Source: Ceratodon purpureus
Lineage: Eukaryota > Streptophyta > Bryopsida > Pseudoditrichales > Ditrichaceae
Direction: 5' to 3'
DNA: 64,000 nucleotides
NCBI GenBank assembly: GCA_014871385.1
Contig: CM026426.1
Coordinates: 29,687,452-29,751,451 of the forward strand
Shown here: positions 1 to 12,981 of the stretch, piece by piece
How positions within the stretch are numbered: the stretch's first letter is position 1
Layout of the letters: each line of letters begins with the position of its first letter
Made by a program: the position numbers and the translations under genes
The notes under the pieces: model-generated
The model's input: only the letters and a program-made list of their open reading frames with translations
What the model was told of the DNA's origin: nothing
Database searches by the model: none

Positions 1-2429
1 CTGCTTGAATTGCATCCGTTGCTCTACTGTCAACACCAATCCTGATTCCTGTCAAATATGGTACGACATCTTCAAAGGCTTGCCACATCTGGTACTTTGC
101 AATGCGGTCAGCCCCACTTCCGGCATTATTATTCTCAGCTTGACATATATCCTTCTGGGCCTTATCATTGCCAGACCAAACGCTTGGCCTAAAAAGCCTG
201 CTGGCAATGGTACCACTCAAAGAGGGTTTTTGCGGCACGTTTCCGGTGTTGCCACTGAGCTTGGGGTCCCTCTTAATCTCCACGTTTCCACCATGAGCCC
301 CAATCGCGGACAACGACTTCTCCATCTGTTCAATTGCAGTAGCCCTCAGTCTCTGATTCTGTATGTTCCAAACATACATGATATGCATGTGCACTATCTT
401 CTCCATCAATCGAACCAAGGTATGCAATGTACAAATGTGTACTCTGGACAAAGGAATCGGCAGGATAGGCCTCCAACTAGTAGATGTTGTCATGTCACAA
501 GGTTCCTCAGGTACGCTGCTGGAAAATAGCCCCCCCACCCAGTTTGCTTTACCACGGCTCTTGATAATAGCGTTTGCCTGGCTTGCTGTCCCCACGGTGG
601 GCTTTATCCTCTTCTGGTCGCAATATATGCAGTTCATTGCACACGACGGCCCTGACTGGAGCCCGTACATACACTTGATCGTCTTCAGGTCCGCAGCAAG
701 ATGCCACTCCACCTGGAATTCTCCAACTTCAAGGACCGTGAGTTTCTCGCCACTTGACTGTGCTGCTATCACAGCCGGGATGTTCGACTTTCCAAATATC
801 CACGAGAGAACATCGTAAGACTCCTTCTCGACCTGAAACGTAGCAACCGGCTAAATCTCTTGCTCTGATTGTACTGAGAAGTACCTCTCGTGGTCCACCT
901 GAATGTTAGTGTCCAGAGCCCGATTCATCAACGTGATGCTAACACGTTCAAATTTCTTCCCGTTAATAATCTCTTCCTCATCCAGCTTGAGGACAAATAT
1001 CAACGGAGCCCCTTCCAACTCTGCAAGAATATCCTCACGTGAGAATGTTTCTATAATGCAATCGAATTAGCTTCCTTTGTTAAAGACACACAATGCATTT
1101 GATGGCAGCAAACGGACATTCACCATTGCTGTAAACAAGATAAGCAGAGGATGCATACCTGATTCCAAGATGCCATAAAAGATCACCATGCTCTGCTGGA
1201 CCACCTCAAGGTCCGTGAATAGCGAGTTTTTTTCATCTAAGACCACCCCCTTTCGCTGCTCCTTGGATTTCTTGGTTTTCTTTAACACTGCTGGCAGCTC
1301 CATCCTTCCCTCAGCGTGGTAGTACTGGCCAATGAATTGTGGCAAGTTCGCATTTAGCTCCTGCCGAAGCCTTCTGACGTGGTAGGGACTAGGTAGTATG
1401 TTGGATTTGGCATCCTTGGTCAAATCCCGAAGTGGATCCTTCACGGCTTGGTAAATTGCACCATAGCCGCGATAAGACACCCCTGCTTGGTCGCAGGCAG
1501 CAAGAATATTACTTGGCCCTACCCTTTTTCCAATTGCCTTGAGGACGTTACTCGCAATCTTTCTCTTAACATGCTCCATGGATGGCTGAGTTGCGAGGGT
1601 GAGACCTTCATGCCTAGACAATATCTTTGCTAACGCTACAGCAGTTACTGTTTAGGAGGCTTTATCCCCATGAAGTCGCTGCTTCTCATGGTTGACCCGG
1701 TTGTTGTCGTTGACAGCATCCACGAGATGAGGTTGCAAATGCGTCCTAACGAGCTTCACTCTGCGTTTTGCCCACCCTGAACCATGATTCAACTCATGAA
1801 TCCCCCTGAGCGGTCGAGCCCTACGTCGCATCCCCATAGGCGTGTCCTTCAAAGGGCTAGGCCCCTCCGGTAGGCGCTCACTTGCTTGCTGCCAGCGACG
1901 CACCTCGGTCTCCAAGCCCTGCATCATCACTCTATGATTTCTCTCCATGCTGCTCATCTCGCCACGAATAGTCTCCAATTCAATCCGCAATTGCATGCAT
2001 GTATTCTCAATGTCCCTGTTATGGTCAGGCCTCTCTCTGCTGCCAGCAAGGTCGTCTCTCACGTTCCCTAGTTCTTCTTCCAACATGTAGGCACTGCATT
2101 TTCAACTCACGCCGTGTAGGTCCTCTTCCATCAACGAGACACAATCTGCGTGCATATCTGTACAGACCTCGCTCTCCATGATATATGAATTCTAGGCAAT
2201 CCTTAGGAGTTTTAAATGGAGGTGGCCTCCCTGTTTTTGGATCAACCGGGTAAATGCTGCCATCGACCCACAAGTCAATGTTTGTATCCCCGGCTGCCCT
2301 CCGTCCTGGAAATGTTGATGGGCAAGGTTGCTCGGATCTCAATGAACCTCTCCTAATAAGTGGTGCATAGCATGCATCAAGCTCAGCATTAACACGGTAG
2401 CTTGAAGGCTCCACCCCTCGTGCTGCCAT
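1..2429 (-). pseudogene. Transposase-like gene of element A (copy A1)
   Basis: Two exons are seen on the minus strand. Exon 1 runs 2429 to 1159 (ATG, protein begins MAARGVEP) and ends at a GTATGC donor. Exon 2 runs from 1020 (after TTGCAG) to the window edge. The N-terminal third is a charged coiled coil. The middle contains NLPQFIGQYY and a conserved D in VVLDEKNSLF. Exon 2 encodes ADLKTIKCM, then a C-x2-C pair (NCIYC), then HICTLHTLVRLMEK. An acidic residue followed by C-x2-C and a C/H helix is the layout of RNase H-fold transposases with a zinc insert, but no known superfamily was recognised. The frame has one stop at 1652, another near 851 and a frame change near 2095. The 1652 stop and the 2095 frame change are also in copy A2, so they predate the split of the copies. 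Confidence 0.6.
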
Positions 2430-3188
2430 CGAGAGTCCAGAATTTTGAAGTTGTGATTCAAGCTCTCAAGGCCCCGGATCGACCTGGAAGTATGCAGAAA
2501 ATCGTTTTTAAGATTGCCATATACCCAAAACCGCAGAGTTCACAACAACCAAACCCTATACCATAGCCACTCAAGGAAATTGCAGGATCAAATGAATAGC
2601 ATGCAATGTACAAATGCACGACCCAAACTTGTCATAGAGAAATTGACACTTACACAACCTCTTCAGTCCACGGCAGGAGGTGTTGCAAGAACACCCTTCG
2701 AATGCTTGCTGCTCGAATTTGTAACTGCTGCCAGCGCGTATCTGTACAATCATGCTCACTGGTTTAGTTCTCACAATTTCCCTTCACTCTCTCGAATTTC
2801 ACCTACGAATTGGATCGTTGGTCCTGCAACACCAAAATTCTACGCACCCAACTTCGATTCACCCCATTCCCAGGTGGGGAGACCAACCTAGTGTCGACCA
2901 AGCTCCATGGCTTCTTCCCGTTGTGGCAGCAAACTTCGAATCTTGAAACGGTTGACACCAATCTCTTGTCATCTCTCCTTCGAATCAGGCTTCATGGGCA
3001 GTCAATGCGAGAAGGCGTGGTTCACCAAACAAGGCAGCCACCTCGGCGCCACTAGGCACACCGACCCCGCCCCGCAACCCCATCCCGAGACCATTAAGTC
3101 GCCCTATTAACTCTGCGGGCAACGATCCTGGCACCCGCTGCCAGCGATAGTGCCGCATTTGGGCAGGGAGTTCACCTAGAAAGGGCAA

Positions 3189-3224
3189 GCTTACACGGCC
3201 TTTTCATGACCCCAAATTTCACCT
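3189..3224 (-). repeat. Terminal inverted repeat of A1
   Basis: This matches the 36-bp ends of A2. The inner 17 bases (GAAAAGGCCGTGTAAGC) are identical. The outer 19 bases match at about 12 positions only, although the neighbouring 2.2 kb is almost identical between the copies. Confidence 0.6.
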
Positions 3225-5715
3225 AATGCATCGCTGATTGGAGTCCCAGTTGACCAAAGGAAACGCAACTTTTCCAGTAATGACTCCAAGTACAGGTCGA
3301 AATAATCTCGTGTGGTACTTTTTTTGCTTGGAATGATGACTGTTAGCATAACGAAGAATTTCTTTAAGGTCAACCATGGTGCAACATTAAAACTAAGAAG
3401 TAAAATTGGCCATATAGAATAAGTACTCTTTTTTTCAGAAAAAGGATTTATCCCATCTGTTGCAAGAGCCAGTCGAATGTTCCTTGGATCACTCCCGAAA
3501 GTAGGATACCTGATAAAATTAACTCACGCCCTTAAGAAAACAATTCCACAGGCACCAAATAAAAAACACTCTCACACAAAGGTATAATGAAAGGTCATGT
3601 AAAAGCACACTTTATTATCAACAAAGAAACTTTATAGTATGGCCTAGGAGCTACCAAACTAACTCCACATTGTATACTGCAAGCAGATGAGTGCTGCCAG
3701 ACATTCAGTATGTTTGCTTTCACTTACAAAAGACTTACGATGCTGATTGGAAATATAGTATGTAGACAGGGGAGTAAAGCGATGGATCACATCATCAACA
3801 CCAACCTAAATACAGGTGACAGTACTTCATACGGAAATTACTGTAAATGACGCAACCGAGTGATCGTTAAGGTCCATGTACAGTACCTCTTGTCCAGAAA
3901 CTTCCAAACCTCCGAATCTGCAACACTGCGCATCTTCGTGTCGGTGCTCTGATGTGTGGCTGCATAACTCATTGACGCAGCTAACAGAGGGTTTTTGAAG
4001 GTTCTCTTCAAACGAGGAATCAGTGGAAAGTAACGCATTACTCTTCTCGGTACAAGGCTTTTCCCGCTCCTTCTCCTCCTACTTGCATCGCAAGTTGGAT
4101 AGACGTCTAAGTCAGCATATAAAGGTCCTCAAAATAAGATGCACTGATTGGAACAGACGTCTACTATTTCATATGTCACTCCCAGTTTCTTCAACATTTT
4201 GGAAGCTTCGTATTCTGAAACTGGTAAGCTATTAATCTTAGGTAGTATCAGCTATGATAACAAAGAGAACACTTCATTGATGAGGACAGAAGGGGCACCG
4301 TGAGTCCTCATGCAGTTCAATAATAATATGACCGTGCTCAGAACGGATACTCTGGAGTTCGTGTACAGTGGTGTGCGGGCCGCGTCACGCATGAAGGCTT
4401 CATCAGGGGACATTCTGTTGTTGTCGTAGTCATTGACAGGGATGTTGTGTACCCCGTGCGGCTCTTCTTCAACCTCATTGATGTCTTCATAAAAGGCATT
4501 TTCCGCGTCCCTGTCCACTGGGGTCGTGGGAGGAGACTGTTTGTCTTCATCGTCGTCGTCAACTTCGACATCTGCATTCACTACCTGAGGAATGGGGCTA
4601 CAAACTTCAAATTGTGGTGCGTCTCCGTCATCTTCAAATCCTGATTCGGTTCTCTCTGAATAACGATCCTCGTCCTCGTCCCTCGCATCTTCTCCATCCT
4701 CTGCCGGTTCATCGCGTACATCATCATTGTCTGCCTTAGCGGCAAATTCCCTTGCTGCGTCGCGAGCATCCCCTTCCTCATTTAAATTGTCAGCCGTATT
4801 AAATGCATCAACAACACATTCAGTTAGGTCATGGTCATCGAAGTCTGATACTGATTCCCTTCGCTCCGGAGGAATTGCCGCTCTCTCGCCGGAGGTCCGT
4901 GAAATATAATCATCCCACTCTTGATCCGATTGATCCAAAGCATACCCCTATACATCCCACAACAACTCAATCATGAACAGGATGCAAAATATTAATCAGA
5001 GAATAAAAAAGTGGTTTGTTGACGATCTGCCAGCAGTAGAACACACAGGCTCCACGCACATAAAGTTCAAGGCACACTGAAACTGTACCTCAACATGAAA
5101 AGTATATAGATACCGCAATGGAACAATCAAAACAACATTATGGTGAATTATTATGTTGTCGTGAGGATCAAGGTTCGAAACTGTTTATGTTACACTGTGT
5201 TGACATATAGGACGAACACAAAAATAAGCCCTTCATCGTTTGCTATCACGTAAGACAATATCATGACTTAGATATAAAAATGGATCACGTGCTAATGTTG
5301 GTTATGTATGCATCGACACAATGTTGGAGACTAACAGAACACAACCTACATCATTTGAGTTTAGCACATATTTATTTTAAAATCCGAGTACAACATGAGT
5401 ACCAGAGTTTCAGAGTCGCTATACACTAAAATAAATGAGCAACAGGTAGAGGAGACTAACCTTTGAACTCCCGTAATATTTGGGGTCACGACCATATCCT
5501 TTCTTCCCATGAAGATGCTGATATACTGTTTCAGCATACAGTTCTTTTCGAAAACCCCTGTTACAGAGTCTGCAAGAGCACGACATTTTCAGAAATGGTT
5601 GGCCAGTACGTTGTTGCTCTTTAATCGCATACCCGAGTTCCCTCTCCCAAAGTTTCTTTTCTCGAGCTGCGATCCTTGTAGGGTCCGTCAGAGGAGGTCG
5701 AGGCAACGCTTCCAT
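3225..5715 (-). pseudogene. CACTA transposase TNP2-like (decayed, interrupted)
   Basis: Exon 1 (5715 to about 5461) starts at an ATG (MEALPRPPLTDP) and carries the zinc-like C-x-C-x2-C with a later H seen in transposase-associated N-terminal domains; it ends at a GTTAGT donor. Exon 2 (about 4947 down to about 3890) has an acidic stretch and then the family blocks DEAFMRDAARTPLY, MRYFPLIPRLKR and MRSVADSEVWKFLDKRY. Exon 3 (about 3508 to 3225) has YPTFGSDPRNIRLALATDGI and LTVIIPSKKSTTRDYFDLYL, matching the catalytic part of Transposase_21 (TNP2) proteins. The gene has in-frame stops near 4253 and 4136. The second falls where relatives have a Trp codon. The C-terminal half is absent because element A1 is inserted. 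Confidence 0.8.
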
Positions 5716-8243
5716 TATGTATGTGCGTCTGGTTAAAACATGGCCGCATGTTTAGAAGAGAGAAACACATAATGCATTAGGAATAAGAAGAGAAGAAAAG
5801 AAATAAATAATTGATACATTGACCTGAAATATAATAGTGTCATAGATCTTGTAAAGCAGAGCTTGTATGCGGCAACTGTAATATTACTTAAAAACTGCTA
5901 GATACAAAATGACCGTATGAACTGACGTACAGAGATTTGCAAGCCATAGCCTTGTAACACTGGAATATGCGAAAACAGAAATATATATGACGATGAACAG
6001 GATGTGTTTGTTCTCTACTGAAAACTATTTTGCATTAGCTCGTTTCCTCCGAAAACGCATCTATCGAGATACAATAATATCTATGTATAAATATCGCCGA
6101 TGATTAAACCAAGAAGAGCGGAGTGTTTGCTAAAATCACCTTAATGCGTCATCTATTCCCGACTTGAAAAACCTAACACTGATTTCATCGTGAACAACAC
6201 TTAAATACCTATGTCCAAAAACCCTCCTCTATATGAAAAATGTTCGACTAATACATACACATCGACGGTGGCGGAAGGTGTTTCTTTTTTCTTAAAAAAG
6301 AATACAAAGAATACAGAATATAATTAAGAAAAAAAAAAGCAACATTATTGCGGCAGCAATTTAGTATATCTCGTTTGCATAAAACCCTAACGTGACAGTA
6401 CCACCGACTTCCCTTCTACTAAAGATCCCACACTCGATGGGGAAAAAGTGATACATCGGAGACATACATCAACGTATTTTCGATTCATTAGCTCTTGCGC
6501 AATCGACACAATAAACTGGTGAACCGAAAGGAAACCTCTACGCTGGTTAAAAGACAAGAAGGATAACCTAAGACTATGCGCTAAATTATTCAACGATCAG
6601 ATTATAAAAGTTATGTCTGTAGTTTGTGTCAGGAGCCAGATTCCGATGAATCGTAGTATGTAATCGAATATGAGAGAGACAGTGAGTACATCAATGTACT
6701 ATCCAGCGGACATAGCGAACTCTAAACATACGAAGACCCTCGGCCTTCCCAATCCATTCACGATATGAATCCTGGAATTAAAAACGCACCTTAACGAAAT
6801 CTTCAATTGCCGATGTGTATAGAACATTGTCTTCAGGTCAGCAATCACTTCACGCACAATCCTCGAATCGAACCCAATTCCAGAACTGCACACTTGCCAA
6901 TATATCCTTGGCATCAACTTGCGCGGGACAAAACACAAGTTCAGAAGAGTCCTAAGCAACGACGTGATTCAGAGTATGTTATTCAACAAGAAGGTCATTG
7001 AAATCAATACAGATGAATTGCATGAGCATAAGGACAGACGTTACTCGGTTTAAATTTTCTCACCAAGATTACAATGAAGTTCACGACATACGCAGGTGTA
7101 GAGACCTTCAGCTTCGAAGGCGATAAGTAATATAGAGGAGTCGTCCTCGTGGACGGACGTTCTCATGAATTGCGGTCACTACAGGACTCTACTTTCCCAA
7201 AAACACTGGAGTGAACTATCACTCTTATCTGCATGTTGTACAGAGAGTAAACTAGGGTTTGATAGCATGTACTATCCACGCCCTCTCCCCCCCCTTCTTC
7301 TTCACCCCTCCCTCACCTCTCACGCCCCCCTCCCTGTCGAGGACTTTGGCACACGGGATTGTAACCTCCGTCAACTACTGCTCCGCAATCTCCAGGTCCG
7401 TTTCAAGTCATTAACTATGATATTTTTGTTCAGCAAATTACTGTAGTCAGGATCCGCCTACGGAGTTTGACGTCTATGATTCTAGAAATGCCATGGATTC
7501 CTAAAATCCTACCTACTAATAAAGTATCAACCGTGGGGAAGTATACTCTTTTTGTGCTGCAGATTTTTATGCGATTGTGTACAGGTTCGCATTTCGCATT
7601 TGCGTTTATATTTTGGTACCCTAACCTGCTATGGTAATCTGTCTGGTGTCTGCTGAAAACACATTTGGTAGACAACGTCCCAACACTAACTCCTTTCGGT
7701 GTGTTCGTAGTATTGGCTTAATTTTAACTATAGAAGTAGACTACACAGGAGGACAATTTCTTCGTTTTATTGCATTATTTTTGGTTTCAATTTTTGGTTC
7801 TGTTTCTTTTCTGATTTACTTATTTGAAGGTTAACCCTACAACTTTTCATATAATTTGTTTAGTTAAGCATTGGCGGTTGTCATGTTCTTGTGCGTAGTG
7901 AGTGGCAATGAACAGGAACTAAACGACCTTGTTGTATGAATACTCGCAGCAAAGTTTCCCCGAGGGCGAGTTGGCACCTCATTTTTTAACTCCTTTTTAG
8001 GTAAGACACTCGAAATACCATGTGATTGTGTAAACATTGAATTTTCCAATAGTGTATTGAACAAACAAAAACGTACCGGTTGTAGATGGGTGCTTGGGAC
8101 CTGTTGACATCGGAATGAGATTTGTTATTCAGGTTTGCAAAAATGTGTTCTGCATGTATAGTCTGAGGCAGTCAGGAAGACATACATATGGTTTGTAGTA
8201 CTCACCACAATGCAAGTCCTTTACTTTGTGGTTGCAGGTTGAA
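5716..8243. other. Divergent central region of the CACTA element
   Basis: These 2.5 kb separate the starts of the minus-strand tnp2 gene and the plus-strand tnpA gene and presumably hold both promoters. Only short frames without family resemblance are present. Near 7290 there is a C-rich run. No clear tandem subterminal repeat was found. Confidence 0.5.
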
Positions 8244-11200
8244 ATGGATGTTCCATTTATTCCACCGAGGACTCGAATGTCTGGAAACCATAACCCTGAA
8301 GCATCACCCGGAAGTTACACACGGCGTACTCTTACAAGACCGTGTGTAGGGACCTCTGAGGGACCGCCCTCCTCGACCATATTGAGGACGTCAGCGGCAG
8401 CCCTAGGACAACAACAAGCAATGCACAGTGAGATGCGTAGATTTACCTCAGGTACTTCTCGAATGTCACGTAACCTAGAGCATCGTTATCGTCCAGCAGA
8501 AACAGAGACCGAAGCAACTACTGCGGGTCAACAGGGACATTCTGTATGTCCACCTTACAAAGTAGGCTACCGAGCGGCTCTTGCCCACTTGAAAGAAGCT
8601 ATGTCCAGGGGCAAAGTGCCTATTTATCAGAGTGTCCAGCATCAGTAGGTTGAAACATATTCGGAGGAGACGTACGAGTTCACATCAGCAACTGAAAACA
8701 TGGGAAGTGCGGCTGCTGGTCTCCCTAGCCTGATACAGTCTTTGTTATTGACCCCACCAGACATGCCTGTGTTTGCAGGCGATCAGGACTTCTGGAGTGG
8801 AGATCAAGACAATCAGCGGGAAACTCAAGAAGTCACGAATGCGCTGACGACAAGTGCTCAACTAAGGATGCCGGAGAATCCTGAAACATCTAGGAGATCT
8901 GCTCAACGTCGTGCAGATTCTAATTACGTGGAACACAAGAAGCGCAACAATGGACAAAAGTTCAAGATCGTAACCGATTCAGAAGGAAACATACTCACAA
9001 ATAAACTGCGGGTGACTTCCGTGATACAAGGTCTAATGAAAATCTTTGTGGACATTGTGCAGATTTCTTACCAGAACGATGACCCGAAATTTCAGAAGGT
9101 GGAGGCTATGGTCCGCGAGGAGTTTGAGTTTGATCCCCTAGTGAAACGTGACTGGTTTCCTAATTATATGAGGAAGAGATTAGAGAAGCTGAGATCGGAG
9201 TACCGCAAGCACTTGGAAGACACAAGTAGAATGCATCCGGATCTAGAGCCTGAAAAACACCACGTCGCTCTCGTGCAGTGGTGGTCAAGTCCTGCAGGTA
9301 TATGCAAGACAAAAAGATTGCATGAATCAAATGCTGTAAAGAAAAACAACAGACTGTCACTTGCTTCTGGTGGTTCGCGGAGTGGACAAGGCGTTGTGTC
9401 GCCACAACTTAATGAACCACCGGTGATTCTAAAACCTTACACCTTCCCGAACCTTGTAAATCAGGTCCATTGTTGTTATTTGTATGTGTAAGGTGTAACG
9501 GATCACATGTACAGTGCGAGACGATATTTTGATTGGTTTATAGGGTGGGATTTTATAGTAATTTTTCATCTTTTCATTTTTTTAAATCACCATTGTTTCT
9601 CATATCGTTATAATCTCTTTTCTGCTATCCTTGTCTTTTTACCTTTTTTTTTTTTTTTTTCTTTTTTTTTTCTTCAAGACCGTTTAATTTCTTTGTCATA
9701 TTTTTTGAAATCAATATAGACATTATGCTAATGAGAGACTTAAACGGGTTCAACATCCAATCTGAGTTTAACCTGTTGCTTTCATATCTTACTTGTTTAT
9801 GTAGGAAAGCCGACCTCAATTGAGTTTGAGCAACTGAGCAGGGGTACAGCTTCAACGTCATCGTCAGTCCCAGGATTTCACGGATGCTCTTGAGAACAAT
9901 CAAATTGACCAGGTTTACGAGGAAAGTCTGTTCATAATTTTAAGTTCATTTGTTATTGATTTAGCACATATCGGGTTTCATTTTATTTTGTCCCACCATA
10001 TCATTGCTACTTTACTGGGTGATATACATTTGCAGAATCGCAATCCAGTGCATTCTCAACGAAGTTCTCATTGACGTGTGCAGATGAGCGAAGAAATGGA
10101 GCCGCGCTCATCTGACGAAGCAAAACAGAATTCTCCAAGAATGTGGAAGGTGGAGAAAGACGTTGCTGACTTGAAGTCGAATGTTTCGGAGATTGTAGAG
10201 CGTCTGAGAGGGTATGAAAATGTACCAGTCCTCATGGAACAGTTACAGAACTTGCTGAGCGGTGTGAGCAAGGAACGCGAGAAAATGACGTCAACTCAGC
10301 AAAATGCAACGACTCCTGTGCGACCTTCCTCATGTTCTGCGCGTGCGGAAGAGCATGTATCTCCGTTGTATACGCCCGTTGTGCAAGTGAGTAGGCCGCT
10401 ACAGGCACATTCTAAAAAGGACGACAATACCTGCGGTAAGAATCATCAAGCTTTAAGTACCGGGGTTCAAGCAGGGAGGAATGATACGGTGACATTGTCG
10501 AACCCTTCCCAAGAAGGAACCGACGTCTTGCCCGCCTCTCCCAATGCGGTGACTACAGATGCTGAAGTCCAGAGCCCACTTAAAGGCTTCGGCCTTGACA
10601 AGCAGGGGGGTCCCACTGTCTGCCCTTCTCCCCGTCCTAAAATAGCAGACCTTGGAGGTATGTTATTGGTTCTTTCTCATTTGTATTGTATTTTACAGTG
10701 TGCATTAGCCTTCTTAAGCGATGCATATGTGCCTTACAATCAATACCGGTGAGGAGGGATAGTGTCGATGATGTTGTATCTTAATATGGTGTACTGACAG
10801 ATATTCGTGTAATCCACTAAATATAATTTACCTGGGAGCTGCAGATGAAGGTGAAAACTGTGCAACGCTCTGTGACAAGTCTCCGACAAACATTGACAGA
10901 GCAGCGTCAAAGAACTCTGAAGAGGTACCGAAACCACGCTGTCAACAAGGTACGGTGACAGAGTTTGGCACAGGAGGGACAGTGGTCCATGAACCGGCTC
11001 CCAAAGGCAAAGGTAAGAGGACTGAAGAACAAGACGCTACTGCTAGGAAAAAAAGCAAATACAAGGAACGAGAGCCTCCTGCAACTCTAAAACCGAAAGG
11101 AGATCAGGTAAATAAAGATTCTTTATCGAGATGAATAATGACGGCTGTAATCGAGAAGACAAGAACAATGTGTTGTTTGTAAGGATCAATAGTGCGACCA

Positions 11201-11632
11201 TAAATACGTATGTATGTGACGCCTTCTCTATTGCAGTGAGTACTGATAATACTTAACTACGTATTTCTTTTCCACTTGTCGAAAAAGTATCCACTTCCAG
11301 TGAACCGAGAAGTGTGGGTTATTCACCCGACTCGTGCCGGACAACCAGTTGCTCTGGGGAGAACCCGATACAGCTTCAAGACGTCGAAGCCTAAACTACA
11401 ATCATCACCTTGGCGTTCTCTGAAGTGGGAGACTGGATTGCAACTCGTCGAGATTATTAAGGTCTACGAATCCAAAGTCAAGGTTATGCATCCTACAAAA
11501 CAGCCGAACAAAACATTGAAGACTTCGGATGAGGTCCGGGATGTGGAGTTCACTGATGATGCAATTGTCATGTGGGGTTCGGAGTATTTGATCGATGTTT
11601 GTCCCGCGGCCAAAAAAGGAAAACTAAAGTGA
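8244..11632 (+). pseudogene. CACTA TNPA-like protein (plant transposase Ptta/En/Spm type)
   Basis: The first large exon starts at ATG 8244 (MDVPFIPPRTRM), just after TTGCAG, and runs to about 9464. One stop at 8646-8648 interrupts a frame that otherwise stays open for 400 codons. Its second half carries the family pattern: a W/F-rich segment (FPNYMRKRLEKLRSEYRKHL), then W-W and K-N-x2-RLSLASGGSRS, the counterpart of the NR-x-K-L-x-H-x2-GSKS block of Ptta proteins. Further exons follow at about 9805-9912, 10,081-10,656 (MSEEMEPRSSDEA, coiled coil), 10,846-11,108 and 11,276-11,632 (ending VMWGSEYLIDV and a Lys-rich tail), with GT-AG borders. Binding of subterminal repeats is the known role of TNPA. 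Confidence 0.72.
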
Positions 11633-12981
11633 TGCAAAGTAAGTAATCAATGCTAAGGATTTTCACGAGTTTATACGCAGTTTACTCTGTTACTAAACCA
11701 TTTGTGTTCATTGCTTTAGGTGTAGGACATATGAATTTTCAGTCTGCAATATCTAAGTGTGCATGGTTCTCTACAAACATACGAACCGATAGCCAGGGCA
11801 ATGAGCGTGCAAACTCCCATTGGCTCCTTTGATGGATTGACATTTTGAATATCGTTATCCATGTCTTCAATGCAACATAAACGTGGCCTCTGTGGAATTT
11901 TATCGTTCTCTCCTTTTATTTTCTTTGTTTTTTCTCTGAATTATTTTAAGTTTTTTCAAAAGTGCTGATTGGCTGTAATTGTGTGTGTTTGAGCACAGAG
12001 TTGCATCATCCGCTCGTTGATACAAAGTCAGTGGCATCAAAGTAGCAAGACTCGCCAGCTATTCAGGTTTCTCTGTAAATATAGTTGAAGACGACAAGAA
12101 CTAGACAGTGACTTCGACGTTGTAAAGGATCATTGGGTTACAGGCTGATTCGTTTTACCGTTCATTCGCAACAAGGTCGTCGACAGTGGCTGACAGAAGA
12201 AGATTTTTTTTCCTCATACTCTGGGGTCTTACAACTTCACATTCGAACAACTCTGTAGTAAGTCGACGTATTTGTTATTTCTCTACATGTGTTTCTCTGT
12301 TTTTGGTTTCGCTGCACCAGTGGTGACTGCATTACAAATGGGAGTAAATGTGGCGCTCGATTGTGGCCTTCTTAAAACGATTACGTTTGTCTTTGTCTTT
12401 TTCGTAATTGTTAGAGATAGGACATTTAGTCGAGGGAATGGTAGAGGCCAGATTCCCCAATTGTACGTATTTTCCACAACACATAATAAAAAATGCAGAT
12501 GCATTTCTTTTTTGTACAAAATTGCCCTGGATTAAAGAGCCGAATATTCATTGACGAAACCTAGGTATCAGACAGAGTATCAGAAAACTCTCGAAGCTAC
12601 GGTGAGCTGCCACTTGGAAAATCATGAGCGATCCCCACGCCTTTCTGATAAATTGGTCGCTCGAGCATCAGGTCACACATGGCCTTTCTAGAGATTACTC
12701 GCCAACAAGCCGATCCATACAGAAACGCACAAATCTCGAACACTTGTCAAAAGAGGACTGAATATTACCTCGAGCCTCCCCGCTGAACAAAACTCAGACG
12801 ACAAACAGATGGAGTGCAGTCGACGTGAATCGGAAACGGGGAACAGAAGTCTTCTCCGAAGTACACTCTCGTGGCTCCCCTGATTCGCGTGACGAAGGGG
12901 GGCAGAGTTGAGGGGATCACCCCTAGGAGCCCCAGGCTTGGCTCCCAGCCCGACGCCCAGGAGTCACGGTTTGTACTAGTG
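11633..12981. other. Right subterminal region of the CACTA element
   Basis: No convincing gene was found here. The core GTCGAC or TCGACG recurs (near 12,112, 12,178, 12,262 and 12,820) and may be subterminal binding sites. The last 100 bases are G/C-rich and contain small inverted repeats. Confidence 0.45.
12970..12981 (+). repeat. CACTA terminal sequence (right end)
   Basis: TTTGTACTAGTG reads CACTAGTACAAA on the minus strand, a CACTA-type terminus. It abruptly ends the coding homology of the element-B gene. The 3-bp target duplication would be CCT (12,982-12,984) but its partner is outside the window. Confidence 0.65.

Larger units (their letters stand above)
1..3224 (-). mobile_element. 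Element A, copy A1 (partial, unassigned inverted-repeat DNA transposon)
   Basis: The right, 5' end of the element lies at 3224, where the minus strand begins AGGTG and runs through GAAAAGGCCGTGTAAGC. The same inner end sequence is found at both ends of copy A2. From about 985 to 3207 the DNA is nearly identical to 18,821-21,076 in the opposite orientation. The rest of A1 continues the transposase-like gene and leaves the window at position 1, so the far end is not seen. It interrupts the tnp2 gene of the CACTA element: tnp2 coding sequence runs up to about 3225 and stops matching there. The superfamily is not recognised. Confidence 0.75.
3225..12981. mobile_element. CACTA (En/Spm) DNA transposon, right part
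   Basis: A tnp2-type gene on the minus strand and a tnpA/Ptta-type gene on the plus strand are transcribed divergently from a 2.5-kb central region. The right end reads TTTGTACTAGTG at 12,970-12,981, which on the minus strand starts CACTAGTACAAA, the CACTA-type terminus. The sequence beyond it is coding sequence of the older element B, cut exactly at this point. The left end is not in the window, because element A1 has split tnp2 and runs off the edge. Both genes carry stops, so this copy is decayed. Confidence 0.75.

Noticed and set aside
363-818. 151-codon plus-strand frame
   Set aside because: It is the antisense of the conserved exon 2 of the element A gene, and the minus frame has the clear HICTLHTLVR and C-x2-C blocks.
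12272-12535. Hydrophobic plus-strand frame that could pass for a membrane protein
   Set aside because: It starts at a non-ATG codon, has a mirrored open frame on the other strand and lies in the CACTA subterminal region. No family resemblance.
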